DNA of 64,000 bases from Vanilla planifolia (Eukaryota; Streptophyta; Magnoliopsida; Asparagales; Orchidaceae), in assembly GCA_023846275.1 (NCBI GenBank), contig CM043869.1:20288775-20352774 (forward strand), written 5' to 3'. A program made the translations under genes and the position numbers. Under the pieces are notes generated by a model. That model was not told the DNA's origin, searched no databases, and was given only the letters and a program-made list of their open reading frames with translations. Shown piece after piece: positions 38,369-50,870 of the stretch (within the stretch, counting starts at the first letter, position 1; every line of letters starts with the position of its first letter).

Positions 38369-39418
38369 AATTGGGGATTAAGGATCAGGTTTTGGGGAAT
38401 AGGGTTTAGGGATTAGGGATTAAGGAATGAAGGATTAAGGGTTAGATATTGGGGAATATGAATTAATGATTAAGAAGGAAGGGATTAGGCATTTGGAGTT
38501 AGCTATGAGGGATTATGGATCAGGGAGTAAGGAATAAGGAATAAATAATTTGGATTAGGGACTAGAAATTAGGTAAATAGGGTTAAAGATAATTGATGAT
38601 GGGATTACTTACTAAGGAATATAGATTAGGGATTAATTATTAAGGATGAAGATTTAGAGATTAAGGATTTATGATTAAGGATTAGGGATTAGGGAATAGT
38701 GATTAGCGAATAAAGATTTGTGATTAAAGATCAGAGATTAGGGATATAAGATTCAGAACTAGAGATTAGGGATTAATGGTTAGAGATTATGAGATTATAG
38801 ATTAGCAATTAGCGATTTGGGGGAAGGAAGAAAAAGAAGGATATCAGTAAGAAGAAAAAGAAGTGAAGAAATAGAGGAAGAAGAAGAAGAAGAGGAAGAT
38901 GAAAAGGAAGGAGAAGAGGAAGAAGAAGAAAACGAAGAGGAAGAAGAAGAAGAAGAAAAAGATGAAGAAGAGGAAGAAGAAGAGAAGAAGAAGAAGAAGA
39001 AGATGAAGAAGAAGAAGAAGGAGGAGAAACAAAAGAAGAAGAAGAAGAAGTGGAAGAAGAAGAAAAAGAAGAAGGAGAAGTAGAAGGACAAGTAAAAGAA
39101 AAAGAAATTGAAGAGAAAGAAGAATAAGAAGAGAGAAAAGAAGAAGAAGACAAGGAAGAGGAAGAAGAAGAAGAAGAAGAAGAAGAAGAAGATGTAAAAG
39201 AAGAAGAAGAGGAACAAGAGGAAAAAGATGATGAAGAAGAAGAGGAAGAAAAAGAAAAAGAAGAAGAAGAAGAAGAGGAAGATGAGGAAGAAGTGAAAGA
39301 AGTAAAAGCCAAAGATAAGGAGGAAGAAGAAAAAGAAGAGGAAGAAGAAGAAGAAAAAGAAAGTGAGAAGAAGAAGAAGTGAAAGAAGAAAAAGTGAAAG
39401 AAGAAGAGGAAGAATTGA
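38369..39418 (+). repeat. Composite unit 29: heptamer block (to ~38820), class II purine block
   Basis: Entry at about 38820 through TTTGGGGGAAGGAAGAAAAAG, then GAA. Similar in landmarks to unit 24. Confidence 0.78.
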
Positions 39419-40287
39419 TGGATTAGGGATTAAGGGTTAGTGATTAGGGACTAACGATTAAGGATTTAGGATTATGGATTAAGGATGAGGGGATTAATGA
39501 CTTGGGATTAGAAATTAATGATAAAAAATTAAGGGATTAGTTATTAAGGATTAGGTTTTAGAGATTTGGAATTTAAGATTAAGGATTTTTGGATTAGGGA
39601 ATAGGGATTAGAGATTAAGGATTAAAGATAAGAGATTAGGAATACAAGATTCAACATTAGAGATTAATGATTAAGTACGAGAGATTAAAGGATTACAGAT
39701 TAATGATTAGGGATTAGAGAGAAGGAAGAAAAAGGAGAAGAGTAAGAAGAAGAAGACAAAGAAGAAGAAGCTGAAGAAGTAGAAGAAGAAGAGGGAGATG
39801 AAGAGGAAGAAGAAGAAGAAGAAGAGAAGGAAAATGAAGAATTACAAGAAAAAGAAAAACAAGAATAAGAGAATAAGAAAAAGAAAAATAAGAAGAAGAA
39901 GAAAAAATAGAAGAAGAAAAAGAAGTAAATAAAAAAAGAGAAGAAGGAGAAAAAGAAGAAGAAAAAGAAATAAAAAAGGTACAAGAACAAGAACAAGAAG
40001 GAGAAGAAGACGAGGAAGAAGAAGAGGAAGAGGAAGAAGAAGAAGAAGAAAAAGAAAAATTGTGGAAGAAGAAGAAGAGTAAGAAGAAGAGGAATAAGGA
40101 GAAGAAGAAGAAGAAGAAAAAGGAGAAGGAAAAGAGGAGGAAAAAGAAGAGGAAAAAGAAAAAGTGGAAGAAAAATTAGTCATAAAAGAAGAAGAATAAG
40201 AGGAAGAAGAAGAAGAAGAAGAACAGGAAGGAGAAGTCGATGAAGAAGATGAGGAAAAGAAGGAGAAAGAAAAGAAGGGGAAGGATA
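39419..40287 (+). repeat. Composite unit 30: short heptamer block (to ~39718), class II purine block
   Basis: About 300 bp of heptamers, then GAA-rich DNA with AAAAAG runs and a small GGAGAA-like patch at about 40095-40145. Confidence 0.78.
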
Positions 40288-41556
40288 AGGGATGTAAGAT
40301 TCAGGATTACAGATTAGGGATTAGAGATTAGAGATTAAGAGATCAAGATTAGCATTAGAGATTAAAGATTTAGGATTAATGATTATGGATTAGGGAAGAA
40401 GAAGAGGAAGAAGAAGTAGAAAGTAGAAGGAAGAAAGAAGAAAGAAGAAAGAAGAAAGAGGAAAGAGGAAGGAAGGAAGAAGATGGAGTGGGGAAGAAAC
40501 TAGAAGGAACAAGGAATAAGAAAAAGGAAGAAGGAATAATGAAGATATAAGAAGGAAGAAGGAATAAGGAAGATGGAAGAAGGAAGAAGGAAGAAGAAGA
40601 AGAAGAAGAAGAAGACAAAGAAGTGGAAGAGGAAGAGGAAGAGGAAGAGCAAGATTAAGAGATAAAAGAAGACGTCGAGGAAGGGGAAGAAGACAAAGAG
40701 ATGGAAGAAGAAGAAGAAGATAAAGAAAGAGAATAAGATGATAATAAAGAAAATGAAGAAGAGGAAGTAGAAGAAGAAGACAAAGAAGTGGAAGAGGAAG
40801 AGGAAGATTAAGAGGTAAAAGAAGACATAGAGGAAAGGGAAGAAGACAAAGAGATGGAAGAAGAAGAAGAAGATAAAGAAAAAGAATAAGATGATAAGAA
40901 AAAAAAAGAAGAAAATGAAGAAGAAGAAGAAGAAGTAGAACAAGAAGAGGAATAAGATGAAGAAGGAGAACAAGAAGAAGTGGAAGAAGAAAACAAGGAA
41001 GAAGAAGAATAAGAAGATGAAGAAGAAGAGAAGAAGAAGAAGGAGACAAAGAGGAGGAGGAAGAAGAAGGAGGAGGAGGAGGAGACGAAGAAGAAGAACA
41101 GAAGGAGGAGAAGAAGAAAAGGTAGTGGAAAAAGAATAAGAAGAGGAAAAAGATTAAGAAGTAGAAGAAGAGTGGAAGAAGAAGAATAAGATGAAGAAGA
41201 AGAAGTAGAAGAACAAGAAGGAGAAGAAGAAGAAAAAAAAAAGAAAAAGAAGAAGTATAAGTAGTAGAAGAAGTAGAAGAAGAAGAAGAAGAAGAAGAAG
41301 AGAAAATCGACGAAGAAGAAGAAGAAGAAGAAGACTTAGAAGTGAAGTAGAAGAAGAAGAACAAGAAGAAGAAGAGGCAGAAAAAGAGGAAGAATAAGAA
41401 ACAGAACAAGAATAAGAAGAAGAAGAGAAAAAAGAAGAACAAGAATAAGAAGAGGAAGAAAAAGAAGAAAAGAAGAAACGAAGAAGAAGAAGAAGAAGAG
41501 GAGGAGAGAGAAGAAGAAGAAGCAAAAGAAGAAGAAGAATAATAAGAAGAAGAGGA

Positions 41557-41592
<36 letters not shown>

Positions 41593-42188
41593 GTAAAAAG
41601 AGAAGAAGAAGATGATGAAGAAGAAGAGGAAGAAAAAGAAGAAGAAATGGAAGAAGAAGAAGTGGAAGAAGAAGAAGAAGATGATTAGGAAGATGAAAAA
41701 GAAGAATAAGAAGAAGAAGCAAGAAGAAGAAAGAAGGAAGAAGGAAAAAAAGAAGATAGATGAAGGAATAAGGAAGAAGGAAGAAGGAAGAAAGAATGAA
41801 GAAGAAGTAGAAGAAGTAGAAGTGGAAGAAGAGGAGGAGAAAGATGAAGAGCAAGAAGAAGAAGAAGAAGAAGAATATAAAGAAGAAGATGAAGAAGAAG
41901 ATGATGATGAAGAAGAAGTGGAAACTGAATAAAAAGAAGAAGAAGAAGAAGAAGTCATAGAAGTAGAAGAAAAGACGAAGAAGAAGAAGCAGAAGAAGGC
42001 AAAGAAGTAGAAAAAGAAGTAGAGGAAGAAGAAGAAGAAGCTGAGGAAGAAGAAAAGAAGACGAAGGAGTAGATGAAGAAGATGAAGAGGAAGAAGAAGT
42101 TGAAGAAGAAGAAGAAGAAGATGAAGAAGTAGTAGATGAAGAGGAAGAAGAAGATGAAGAAGAAGAAAAAGAAGAAGAGAAAGATGTA
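40288..42188 (+). repeat. Composite unit 31: remnant heptamer block (to ~40395), long purine block
   Basis: Only about 108 bp of heptamers remain. The purine block (1.8 kb) starts with a GAAGGAA zone (about 40420-40600), has a 153-bp tandem duplication (40614-40920), and a second GAAGGAA patch at about 41725-41800. Confidence 0.78.
40614..40920 (+). repeat. 153-bp tandem duplication in a purine block
   Basis: The order GAAGACAAAGAAGTGG, GATTAAGAG, GAAGAC, GACAAAGAGATGG, GAATAAGATGATAA repeats with an offset of 153 bp (ATGGAAG at 40701 and 40854). A few substitutions separate the copies. Confidence 0.85.
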
Positions 42189-42277
42189 AACAGATTATGG
42201 ATTTGTGGGTGATTACTCAATAATTAAGAATTAGGAATTAAGGATTGGGGATTAGGCATTAGGAAACGATGGATTCG

Positions 42278-42311
<34 letters not shown>

Positions 42312-44210
42312 AAGGTCATGGATTCTGGATAAGATTAGGGTTATAGTTTAGGGATTATTGATTAAGAAATGACGATTTGAGAATAGAGATTAGGAATTAT
42401 GGATTGAGGATTAAGGATTAAACATTAAGGATTAGGGATAAAGGATTATGGTTTAAATATTAGAGATTAGAGATTAAAGATTAAGAATTAGGGATTAACA
42501 ATTATGGATTAAAGAATTAAGTATTAGGGATTAAAGATTAAAGATGGAGGATTACGATTTAGGGATTATGAATTAACGGTTAAAGATTAGTGATTTTAGA
42601 TTAACAATTTAGGATAAGGGATTAGAGATTAGGGATTAGGGATTAAAGATTAGTGATTAGAGTTTAGGAAATAGAGATTTAAGATTAGGTATTAAAGATA
42701 AAGGACTAAAGATTAGGGATTAGGGATTAAGAATTAGGGTTTCAAGAATAGGGATTAAGAATTAAGGATTATGGTTGGACTAAAGATTAAATATTAGGAA
42801 TTAGTTATTAGGGATTAGAGATTGATATTAAGGATTAAGGATTAGATATTAGGGATTCGAGAATAGAGAGAGGGATTAGAGATACGGATTAGTGATTAGG
42901 AAGAGCAGGATTAGGGATTATGGTTTTGGGATAAAGAGAAGGAGAAGAAAAAGAAGAACAAGAAGTCGAAGAAGATGTCAAAGATGATGAAGAAAAAAGA
43001 AGAAGAAAGACATAAGAAGAAAGAAAGAAGAAGAATTAAGAAGGAAGAAGAAGAAAGAAGAAAAAGGAAGAAGAAAGAAGAAAAAAGAAAGAGAAAGAAG
43101 AAAGAAGAAAAAAGAAAGGGAAAGATGAAAGAAGGAAGAAGGAAAAAGAATGAAACAAAAAGGAAGATCAAGAAGGAAGATGCAAGAAGGAAAAAGAAAG
43201 AAGGAAGAAGAAGGAAGAAGGAAGAACAAATAAAAAAGAAGAAAGAAAAATGAAGAAGAAGAAAAAAAAGTAGCAGAAGGAGAAGGAGAAGGAAATGGAG
43301 CAAGAGGAGAATGAGAAGGAGGTGTAAGAGAAGGAGAAGGAGAACGAGAACAAGAAGAACAAGAAGAGAAAGAAGACGAGGAAGAAGAATAATAGGAAAA
43401 TGAGGAAGAAGTAGAAGTAGAAGTAGAAGAAGATGATGAAGAAGAAGAAGAAGAAGAAGTGGAAGTAGAAGAAGAAGAAGAAGAGGTAGAAGATGAATTG
43501 GAAGAAGAAGAAGAAGAAGAAGAGAACAAGGAGGAAGAAGAAGAAGATGAAGAATAAGAACAAGTAGAGATAGATAAGGAAGAAGAGGAAGAACATGAAG
43601 AAGATGAGCAAGAAGGAGAAGACGAAGAAGAAGAAGAAGAGCATGAAGAAGAGGAAGAAGGGAAAGAAGAGAAAGAAGAAGAAGAAGAATAAGAAGTACT
43701 AAAAGAAGAAGGAGAAGAAGAAAAAGAAGGAAAGGAGCAAGAAGAATAAGAAGGAGGGGAAGAAGAAGAAGAAGAAGAAGAGAAAGAAGAAGAAGAGAAA
43801 GAAGAAGAAGAGAAAGAAGAAGAAGCTGAAGAAGAAGAAGAAGAAGAGAAAGAAGAAGAAGAAGAAGAAGAAGAAGAAGAAGAAGAAGACGAGGAAGATA
43901 AGAAAGAAGAGCAAGAAGAAGAAGAAGAAGGTGAGGAAGTAGAAGAAGAGGAATTTGGATAAGAAGGAAGATGAAAGGTAGAAAGGAGGACGAAAAAAGG
44001 ATGTAGGAAAGAGGAAGGAATAAAGTAGAAGGAAGAAGAAATTAGAAAGGAGAAAGAAGAAAAAAGAAAAGAGGAAGAAGATGAAGAAGAAGAAGAAGAA
44101 GAAGGAGAAGAAAAAGAAGAGGAAGCAGAAGAACAAGAGGAATCCAAAGAAGAACAAGAAGTGAATCAAGAAGAAAAAGAAGAAGAGTAGTAGAAGAAGA
44201 AGAACTAGAA

Positions 44211-44261
<51 letters not shown>

Positions 44262-44836
44262 ACAAAAGAAGAAGAAGAAGAAGAATAGTAAGAAGAAGAT
44301 GTACAAGAAAAAGAAGAAGTAGACAAAGAGGAAAAAGTTAAGGAAGGAGATAAAGAAGAAGAAGAGAAAGATCAAGAAGAATAGGAAGAAGAGAATAAGA
44401 AAAAGAAGAAGAAGAAAAAGAAGAAGAAGAAGAAGTAGAAAAAGAAGAAGGTGGAGATGGAGAAGAAGAAAAAGAAGGAGAAAATTAAAGAGAAGAGGAA
44501 GAAGAACAAGAACAAGAAGGAGAAGAAGAATAAAAAGTAGAAGATGAAGAAGAAGAAGAAAAATAAGAATAACAAGTAGTGGAAGAGGAAGAGGAAGAAG
44601 AAGAAGAAGAGGAAAATGAACAAGAAGAAAAAGAAGAGGAAGAAGAAGTCATAGAAGAAGAAGAAGAAGAAGAAAAAGAAGAAGAAGAAGAAGATGAAGA
44701 AGACGAGGAAGAAGAAGAAGAAGTGGATGGTGAGGAAGAAGTGGAAGAAGAAGAAGGAAATGATGTGGAAGAAAGGAAAGAAGAAGAGGGAGAGGATGAC
44801 GAAGAAGAAGTTGAAGAAGAAGAGGAATAAGAGATG
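42189..44836 (+). repeat. Composite unit 32: heptamer block (to ~42935), long class I purine block
   Basis: Its entry (ACAGATTATGGATTTGT) and the end of its heptamer block match unit 34, 7.3 kb downstream. Zones: GAAGGAA/GAAAGAA (about 43000-43240), GGAGAA (about 43270-43350), GAA (to 43950), a second GAAGGAA patch (about 43960-44060), then GAA. Confidence 0.8.
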
Positions 44837-45403
44837 GAATAGGGATTAAGGAGTAGGTGTTAAGGGTTAGGGATTATAAATTAGGGATTAGGGAATGAAG
44901 AGTTAGGGATTATTTATCAGGGTATAATGATCAAAGATTGGGATGGAAAGATTAAGGATTAGTGATTTTGGAGTTATAATAAGGGATTCAAGTTTATGGA
45001 TTAGGGATTATGGAGTAGGTATTTCGGAGCAAGTAAAAGAGATTTGGGATTAGGGATTAGCGATTAAAGATTAAGGATTAGAGATTAAAGATTAGGGATG
45101 AAGGGATTATTGATTAGGGATTAAAGATTAGGTATTAAGATTTAAGGGATTTATAAACAATCGTTAAGTTTTAAAGATTAAAGATTTATGATTAAGGATA
45201 AAGGTTTAAGGAATAGAGTTAGAGAATAGAGATTAGGTATGTAAGATTCAAGATTGGAGTTAGAGATTAAGGGTTAAAAATTTGGGATTAGAGATTATAG
45301 AATTACAATTGTCATTAGAGATTAGAGATTAGGCATGAGGGATTAAAGATTAGGGATTAGTGATTACGCATTAGGGATCAGGGATTAGGGATTAGAGATT
45401 AGA

Positions 45404-45437
<34 letters not shown>

Positions 45438-47332
45438 AGATTAGGGATTAAGTATTAGAGATTAAAGTTTAGGGGTGATAGATTTGGGATTAGATGTTTA
45501 CTAGATTAAAGATTGATGATTAAGGATTAGGGAAAAGGAAGAAGTAAGAAAGAAGAAAAAGAAGGAAGAAAAAAGAAGGAAGAAGGAAGAAGGAAGAAGG
45601 AAGAAGAAAGAAGGAAGAAAGAAAAAGAAGAAGAGGAAGAAGTATAGCAATAATAAAGAAGGAAGAAGAAGGAAGAAGGAATAAGCAAGAAGAAAGGAGA
45701 TAAGAAGGAAGAAGGAAGAAGGAAGAAGAAAGAAGAAAGAAGAAAGTAGAAAGAAGAAAGACTAAAGAACAAAGTAGGAAGAAAAAGAGAAAAAAGAAGA
45801 TGAAAAGGAAGAAGAAGAAGGAGAATAAAAAGAAGAAAAAGATGAAGAAGATGATGATGATGACGATGATGAAGAAGAAGGAGAATGAGAAGAGCAAGAA
45901 GAAGAAGAAGATGAGGATGATGATGAAGAAGAAAAGAAGAAGGAGAAGATGAAGAAGAAGTAGAAGAAGAAAAAGAAGAAGAAGAATAGGATGAAGAAGA
46001 ATAGGAAGAAAAAGAAGAAGAAGAAGAAGAAGAAAAAAGAGGAAGTGGAAGAAGAAGAGGAAGAAGAAGAAGTAGAAAGAAGAAGAGAGAAGAAAGAAGA
46101 AATAAGAAGGAAAAGAAAGAATAAAGTTGGAAAAAAGAAGAGACAAGAAGTAAGAAGGAATAAGGAAAAGGAAGAAGAAAGAAGGATGTCATAAGAAGTA
46201 ACAAGGAATAAGGAACATGGACGAAGGGAAAAAGAGGAAGATGAAAAAGAAGAAGAGGAAGAAGAAGATGATGAAGAAGTGGAAGAGGAAGAGATAAAAG
46301 AAGAGGAAGAGGAAGGGGAAGAAGAAGAAGAAGAGGAAGAAGAAGTTGGAGAGCAAGAACAAGAAGAAGAAGAAGAAGATGATGACGAAGAAGAAGAAAA
46401 AGAGAAAGAAGAAGAAGAAGAAGAAGAAGAAGAAGAAGAAAAAGAGGAAGAAGCAGATAGGGAAGAAGAAGAAGAAGATGAGAAAGAAGAAGGGAAGCAG
46501 AAGATGAAGAAGAAAAAGAAGAAGAAGAAAAAGAAGAAGAAGAAATAGAAGAAGAAGAAGAAGAAGAATAGAAAGAAGAAGAAGAAGAAAAAGAAGACAA
46601 AGAATTAGTAGAAGAGAGGAAGAAGAAGAAGAAGATGAAGAAGAAGAATGAAAAGAAGAGGAAGAAGAAGAAGAAGAAAAGAAGAAGAAGAAGTAGTAGT
46701 AGAAGAAGAAAAAGAAAGAGAAGAAGAAGAAGTAGAAAGAAGAAGATAAAAGAAAGAAGAAATAGGATAGAAGAAGAAATAATATAGTTGGAAAAAAGAA
46801 GAAACAAGGAGGAAGAAGGAATAAGGAAAAGGAAAAAGGAAGGAGGAAATAAGAAGAAATAAGGAATAAGGAAGATGGAAGATGGAAGAAGGAAGAAGGA
46901 AGAAGATGAAAATGAAGAAGAAGAGGAAAAGGATGAGGAAGAGGTAGAAGAAGAGGAAGAGGAAGGGGAGAAGAAGAAGAAGAGCAAGAAGAAGTTGGAG
47001 AAGAAGATCGAGAACAAGAACAAGAAGAAGATGACGACAAAGAAGAAGACTAAGAGAAAGAAGAAGAAGAAGAAGAAGAAGAAGAAAAGAAGAAGAAGAA
47101 AAGAAGATGAAGAAGAAGAAAAAGAGGAAGAAGATGACATGGTAGAAGAAGAAGAAGAGAAGATTAAGAAGAAGAAGACAAAGACGAGGAAGAAGAAGAA
47201 CAAACAGAAGAAGAAGTACAAGAAGAAGAAGAATATTAGAATGAAGAAGAAGCAGAAGAAAAAGAAGGCAAAGAATTAGAAGAACAGAGGATGAAGAAGA
47301 AGAAGAGGAAGACAAAGAAGAAGTAGAAGGAA

Positions 47333-47364
<32 letters not shown>

Positions 47365-47578
47365 AAGAATAAGAAGAAGAAGAAGAAGGAGAAGAAGAAG
47401 AAGATGAAGAAAAACAGTAATAAGATGAAGAATAAAAAGAAGTGAAATAAGAAGAACAAGAAGAAGAAGAAGAAAAGGAGTAGGAGGAAGAAGAAGTAGA
47501 AGAAAAACAAGAAGAAAAAGAGGTAGAAGTAGAAGAACAAGAAAGGAAGAGGAAGAAAAGGCACAAGAGAAGAAAAAT

Positions 47579-47615
<37 letters not shown>

Positions 47616-49186
47616 GGAAGAAGAAGATGATGATGATAAGAAAGAAGACGAAGAAGAAAGAGAAGAAGAAGAAGAAGTAGAAAAAGAAAAAAAAGAAGAA
47701 GAAAAAGAAGAAAAAGCGGAAGAAGACAACAAAGAAGAAGAAGAAGAAGAAGATGATTATGAAGAAGAAGAAGAGAAGCAGAGGAAGAAGAAAAGAAACA
47801 AGAAGAAAAAGAAGAAGAAGAAGAAGATGAAGAAGAAGTAGAAATAGAAAAGAAGAAGAAGAAGAAGTGGAAAAAGAAGTAGAAGAAGAAAAAGAGGAAG
47901 AAAAAGAAGAAGATGTAGAAGAAGAAGAAGAAGAAGAAAAAGAAATAGGAGAAGGAGAAAAAGAATAAGAAGAGGAAGGCCAAGAAGAAAAGGTGGAGGA
48001 AGAAGAAGAAGAAGAAGAAGAATAGTTAGAAGAAGAGGAAGCAAAAGAAGAAGATGAAGAAGAAGAATAAGAAGAGGTAGAGGAAGATGATGAAGAAGAA
48101 GAAGAAGAGGAAGAACAAGGAGAAGAAAGAGATGAAGAGAAGAAGGGGAAAAGGAAGAAGAAGAAGAAGAAGAAGAGAAGAAGGAGAAGATGATGATGAT
48201 GAAGAAGAGGATGAGCAAGAAGAAAAAGAAGAAGAAAGGGGAAGAAGAAGAAGTAGAAGAAGAAGAGGATGGAGAAGAACAAGAAGAAGAAGAAAGAAAG
48301 AAAGAACAAAAAAGAAACAGAAGAAAGAAGAAGGAAGAACATAAAAAAAGGAAGTACGAAGGGAGAAAGTAGAAGGAACAAGGAAGGAGAAAGAAGGAAG
48401 ATGGGAGAAGATGGTGAAGAAGAAGAAGGAGAAGGAGCAGAAGAAGTAGAAGATGATGAAAAAGAAGAAGAAGAAGATGAAGACAAAGACAAAGAAGAGG
48501 ACGAGGAAGAGGAAGAGGTAGAAGAAGACAAAGAGGAAGGGGAATAAGAAGAAGAAGAAGGTGAATAAGAAGATGAAGAAGAGGAAGAAAAGAAGATGAA
48601 GATGATGAAGAAGAGGAATTAGTAGTAGAAGAAGAAGAAGAAGAAGAAGTGGAAGAAGAAGTGGAGAAGGGGGAAGAAGAAGAGGAAGAAGAAGAGAAGC
48701 AGAGCAAGAAGAAGATGACAAAGATGAAGAAGAAGAAGAAGAAGAGGAGGAGGTAACCAAAGAAGAAGAAGAAGAAGAATTCGAAGAAGTAGGAGAAAAA
48801 AAGAGGAAGAAGAAAAAGAACACAAAGAAGTAGAAGAAGAAGAAGAAGTTGAAGAAGACGAAGAAGAAGAAGATGAAGTACAAGAAGAAGAAGAAGAACA
48901 GGATGAAGAAGTAGAAGAAGAAGAAAAAGATGAAGAGGAGGAAGAAGAAGAAGATGATGATGATGGAGAGGTAGAAGTAGATGAGGAAGAAGAAGAAGAA
49001 GAAGAAATTGGGGGAGAAGAAAAAGAAGATGATGAAGAAGAAGAGTAGGAGGAGGAAGAAGAAGAACAAGAATAAGAAGTGGAAGAAGAAGAAGAGTAAT
49101 AAGAAGAGGAAGAACAAGAAGAATAAGAAGGAGAAGAATAAGAATAAGTAGAAGAAAAAGAAGAAGAAGGAGAAGAAGAAGATGAA

Positions 49187-49230
<44 letters not shown>

Positions 49231-49490
49231 ATAGGAAGGAGAAGAAAAACAAGAGGAAGAAGAAGTTCGAAGAAGAAAGGGAAGAAGAAGAAGAAGAGGA
49301 AGAGGGGGAAGAAGAAGAAGAAAAAGAAGAAGAATGACAAGAAGAGAAGGAGAAGGAAGTGTAAGAAAAGGAAGAAGAAGAAGAAGACGAAGAGGAAGAT
49401 GTGGACGAATAAGAAAAAAACTAGAAGTAAATGAAAAAGAAAAAGATAAAGAGAAAGAAGAGGAAGTGGAAGAAGAAGAAGAAGACAGAT
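44837..49490 (+). repeat. Composite unit 33: heptamer block (to ~45532) and a ~4-kb purine superblock
   Basis: This is the longest purine block in the window. GAAGGAA patches at about 45533-45790, 46100-46220, 46740-46910 and 48295-48410 punctuate GAA DNA, as if several purine blocks had merged with no heptamer block between. A 660-bp internal duplication is visible. Confidence 0.82.
46040..47290 (+). repeat. ~660-bp duplication inside the purine superblock
   Basis: AGTAGAAAGAAGAAGA at 46071 recurs at 46731. AGTTGGAAAAAAGAAGA, GGAATAAGGAAAAGGA and GAAGAAGTTGGAGA then follow in the same order in both copies. Divergence is moderate, with many A/G changes and small indels. Confidence 0.8.
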
Positions 49491-50870
49491 TATGGATTTG
49501 TTGGCAACAACAAAAGGATTAGGAATTAGGAATTAGGGATTGGAAATTAGGCAATAAGGAGAGAGGGATTCAGGATTATAGATTGGGGACTAATGATTAC
49601 AGAATAAGGATTAGAGATTAGGGATTTGAGATTAAGAATTAAAAAATTTTGGGATTAAAGATTAGCAATTAGGGTTAATGTTTAGGGATTAGGGAATAAG
49701 GATTTGGTAATATGGATTAGGAATTAGGGATTAAAGATTAATGATTAAGGATTAAGGATTAGGGTTTAGGTATTATGAATTAAGGATTGGAGATTTTTGA
49801 TTTGGAATTCAAGATAAGGGATTTGATATTAGAGATTTGGGATTAAAGATTAAGGATTGGCAATTAGGAATTACAGATTAGGAATTAGGTATTAAAGATT
49901 AGAGATTAAGGATTAGACATTAAGGATTTAGGATTAGGGTTTAAAAATAAGGGAATATGATTGGATTAAAGATTAATTAGGGACTAGTTATTATGGATTA
50001 ATGATTTGACTTTTGGGATTAAGTATTAGAGATTAGGGATTAGAGATTATGAATTAAGGATTATAAAGCGATGGATTAGGGATTACAGATTAGAGCTTAG
50101 GGATTATGACTTTGGGATAAAGAAGAAGGAGGAGATGAAGATGAAGAAAGAGAAGAAGAAGAAGAAGGCAATGAAGAAAATGGAAGAAGAAGAATGAATG
50201 AATGAAGAAGAAAGGAAGAAGCAAAAATGAGAAGGAAGAAGAAGAAAGAAGAAACAAGAAAAAGAAAGAAGGAAAAAGAAAGAACAAAGTAGAAAGAGCA
50301 AAGTAGAAAGAAGAAGGAAGAAGAAATTAAAAAGAAGAAATAAAAAAGAAGAAAGAAGAAAGAAAAAGAAGGAGGAGGAGAAGGGGAAGGAGAAGGAGAT
50401 TTAGGAAGAGGAGAGAGCGAGGAGGAGGAGTAGAAGGAGAAGGAGAAGGAGATGGAGAAGGAGAAGGAGAAGGAGAAGGAGAAGGAGAACAAGAAGAAAA
50501 AAATGAGAAAGAAGGAGAGGATGAAGAACAAGAGGAAAAATAGGAAGAAGAACAAGAAGAAGAAGTAAAAGAAGATGAAAAATAAGAAGTAGAAAAAGAA
50601 GAAGAATATGAAGAAGAAGAAGAAAGAGAAAAGTAAGAAGAAGAAGAAGAAGAAGAATATGAAGAATATAGACAAGAAGAAGAAGAAGAAGAAGAAGAAG
50701 AAAAAATGGAAAGAAAGAAGAAGATGATGTAGAAGAAGAAGAGGAGGAGGAGGAATACGAGGAGGAAGAAGAAGAAGAAGAGAAGAAGAAGAAGAAGAAG
50801 AAGAAGAAAAAGAAGAAGAGGAAGATAAGTAAGAAACAGAAGAAGTAGAATACAAAGATGAGGAAGAATA
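49491..50870 (+). repeat. Composite unit 34: heptamer block (to ~50118), class I purine block
   Basis: Homologous to unit 32 at both ends of the heptamer block. Zones: GAAGGAA-like (50119-50360), GGAGAA (about 50360-50500, one of the purest), GAA (to 50870). Confidence 0.8.
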
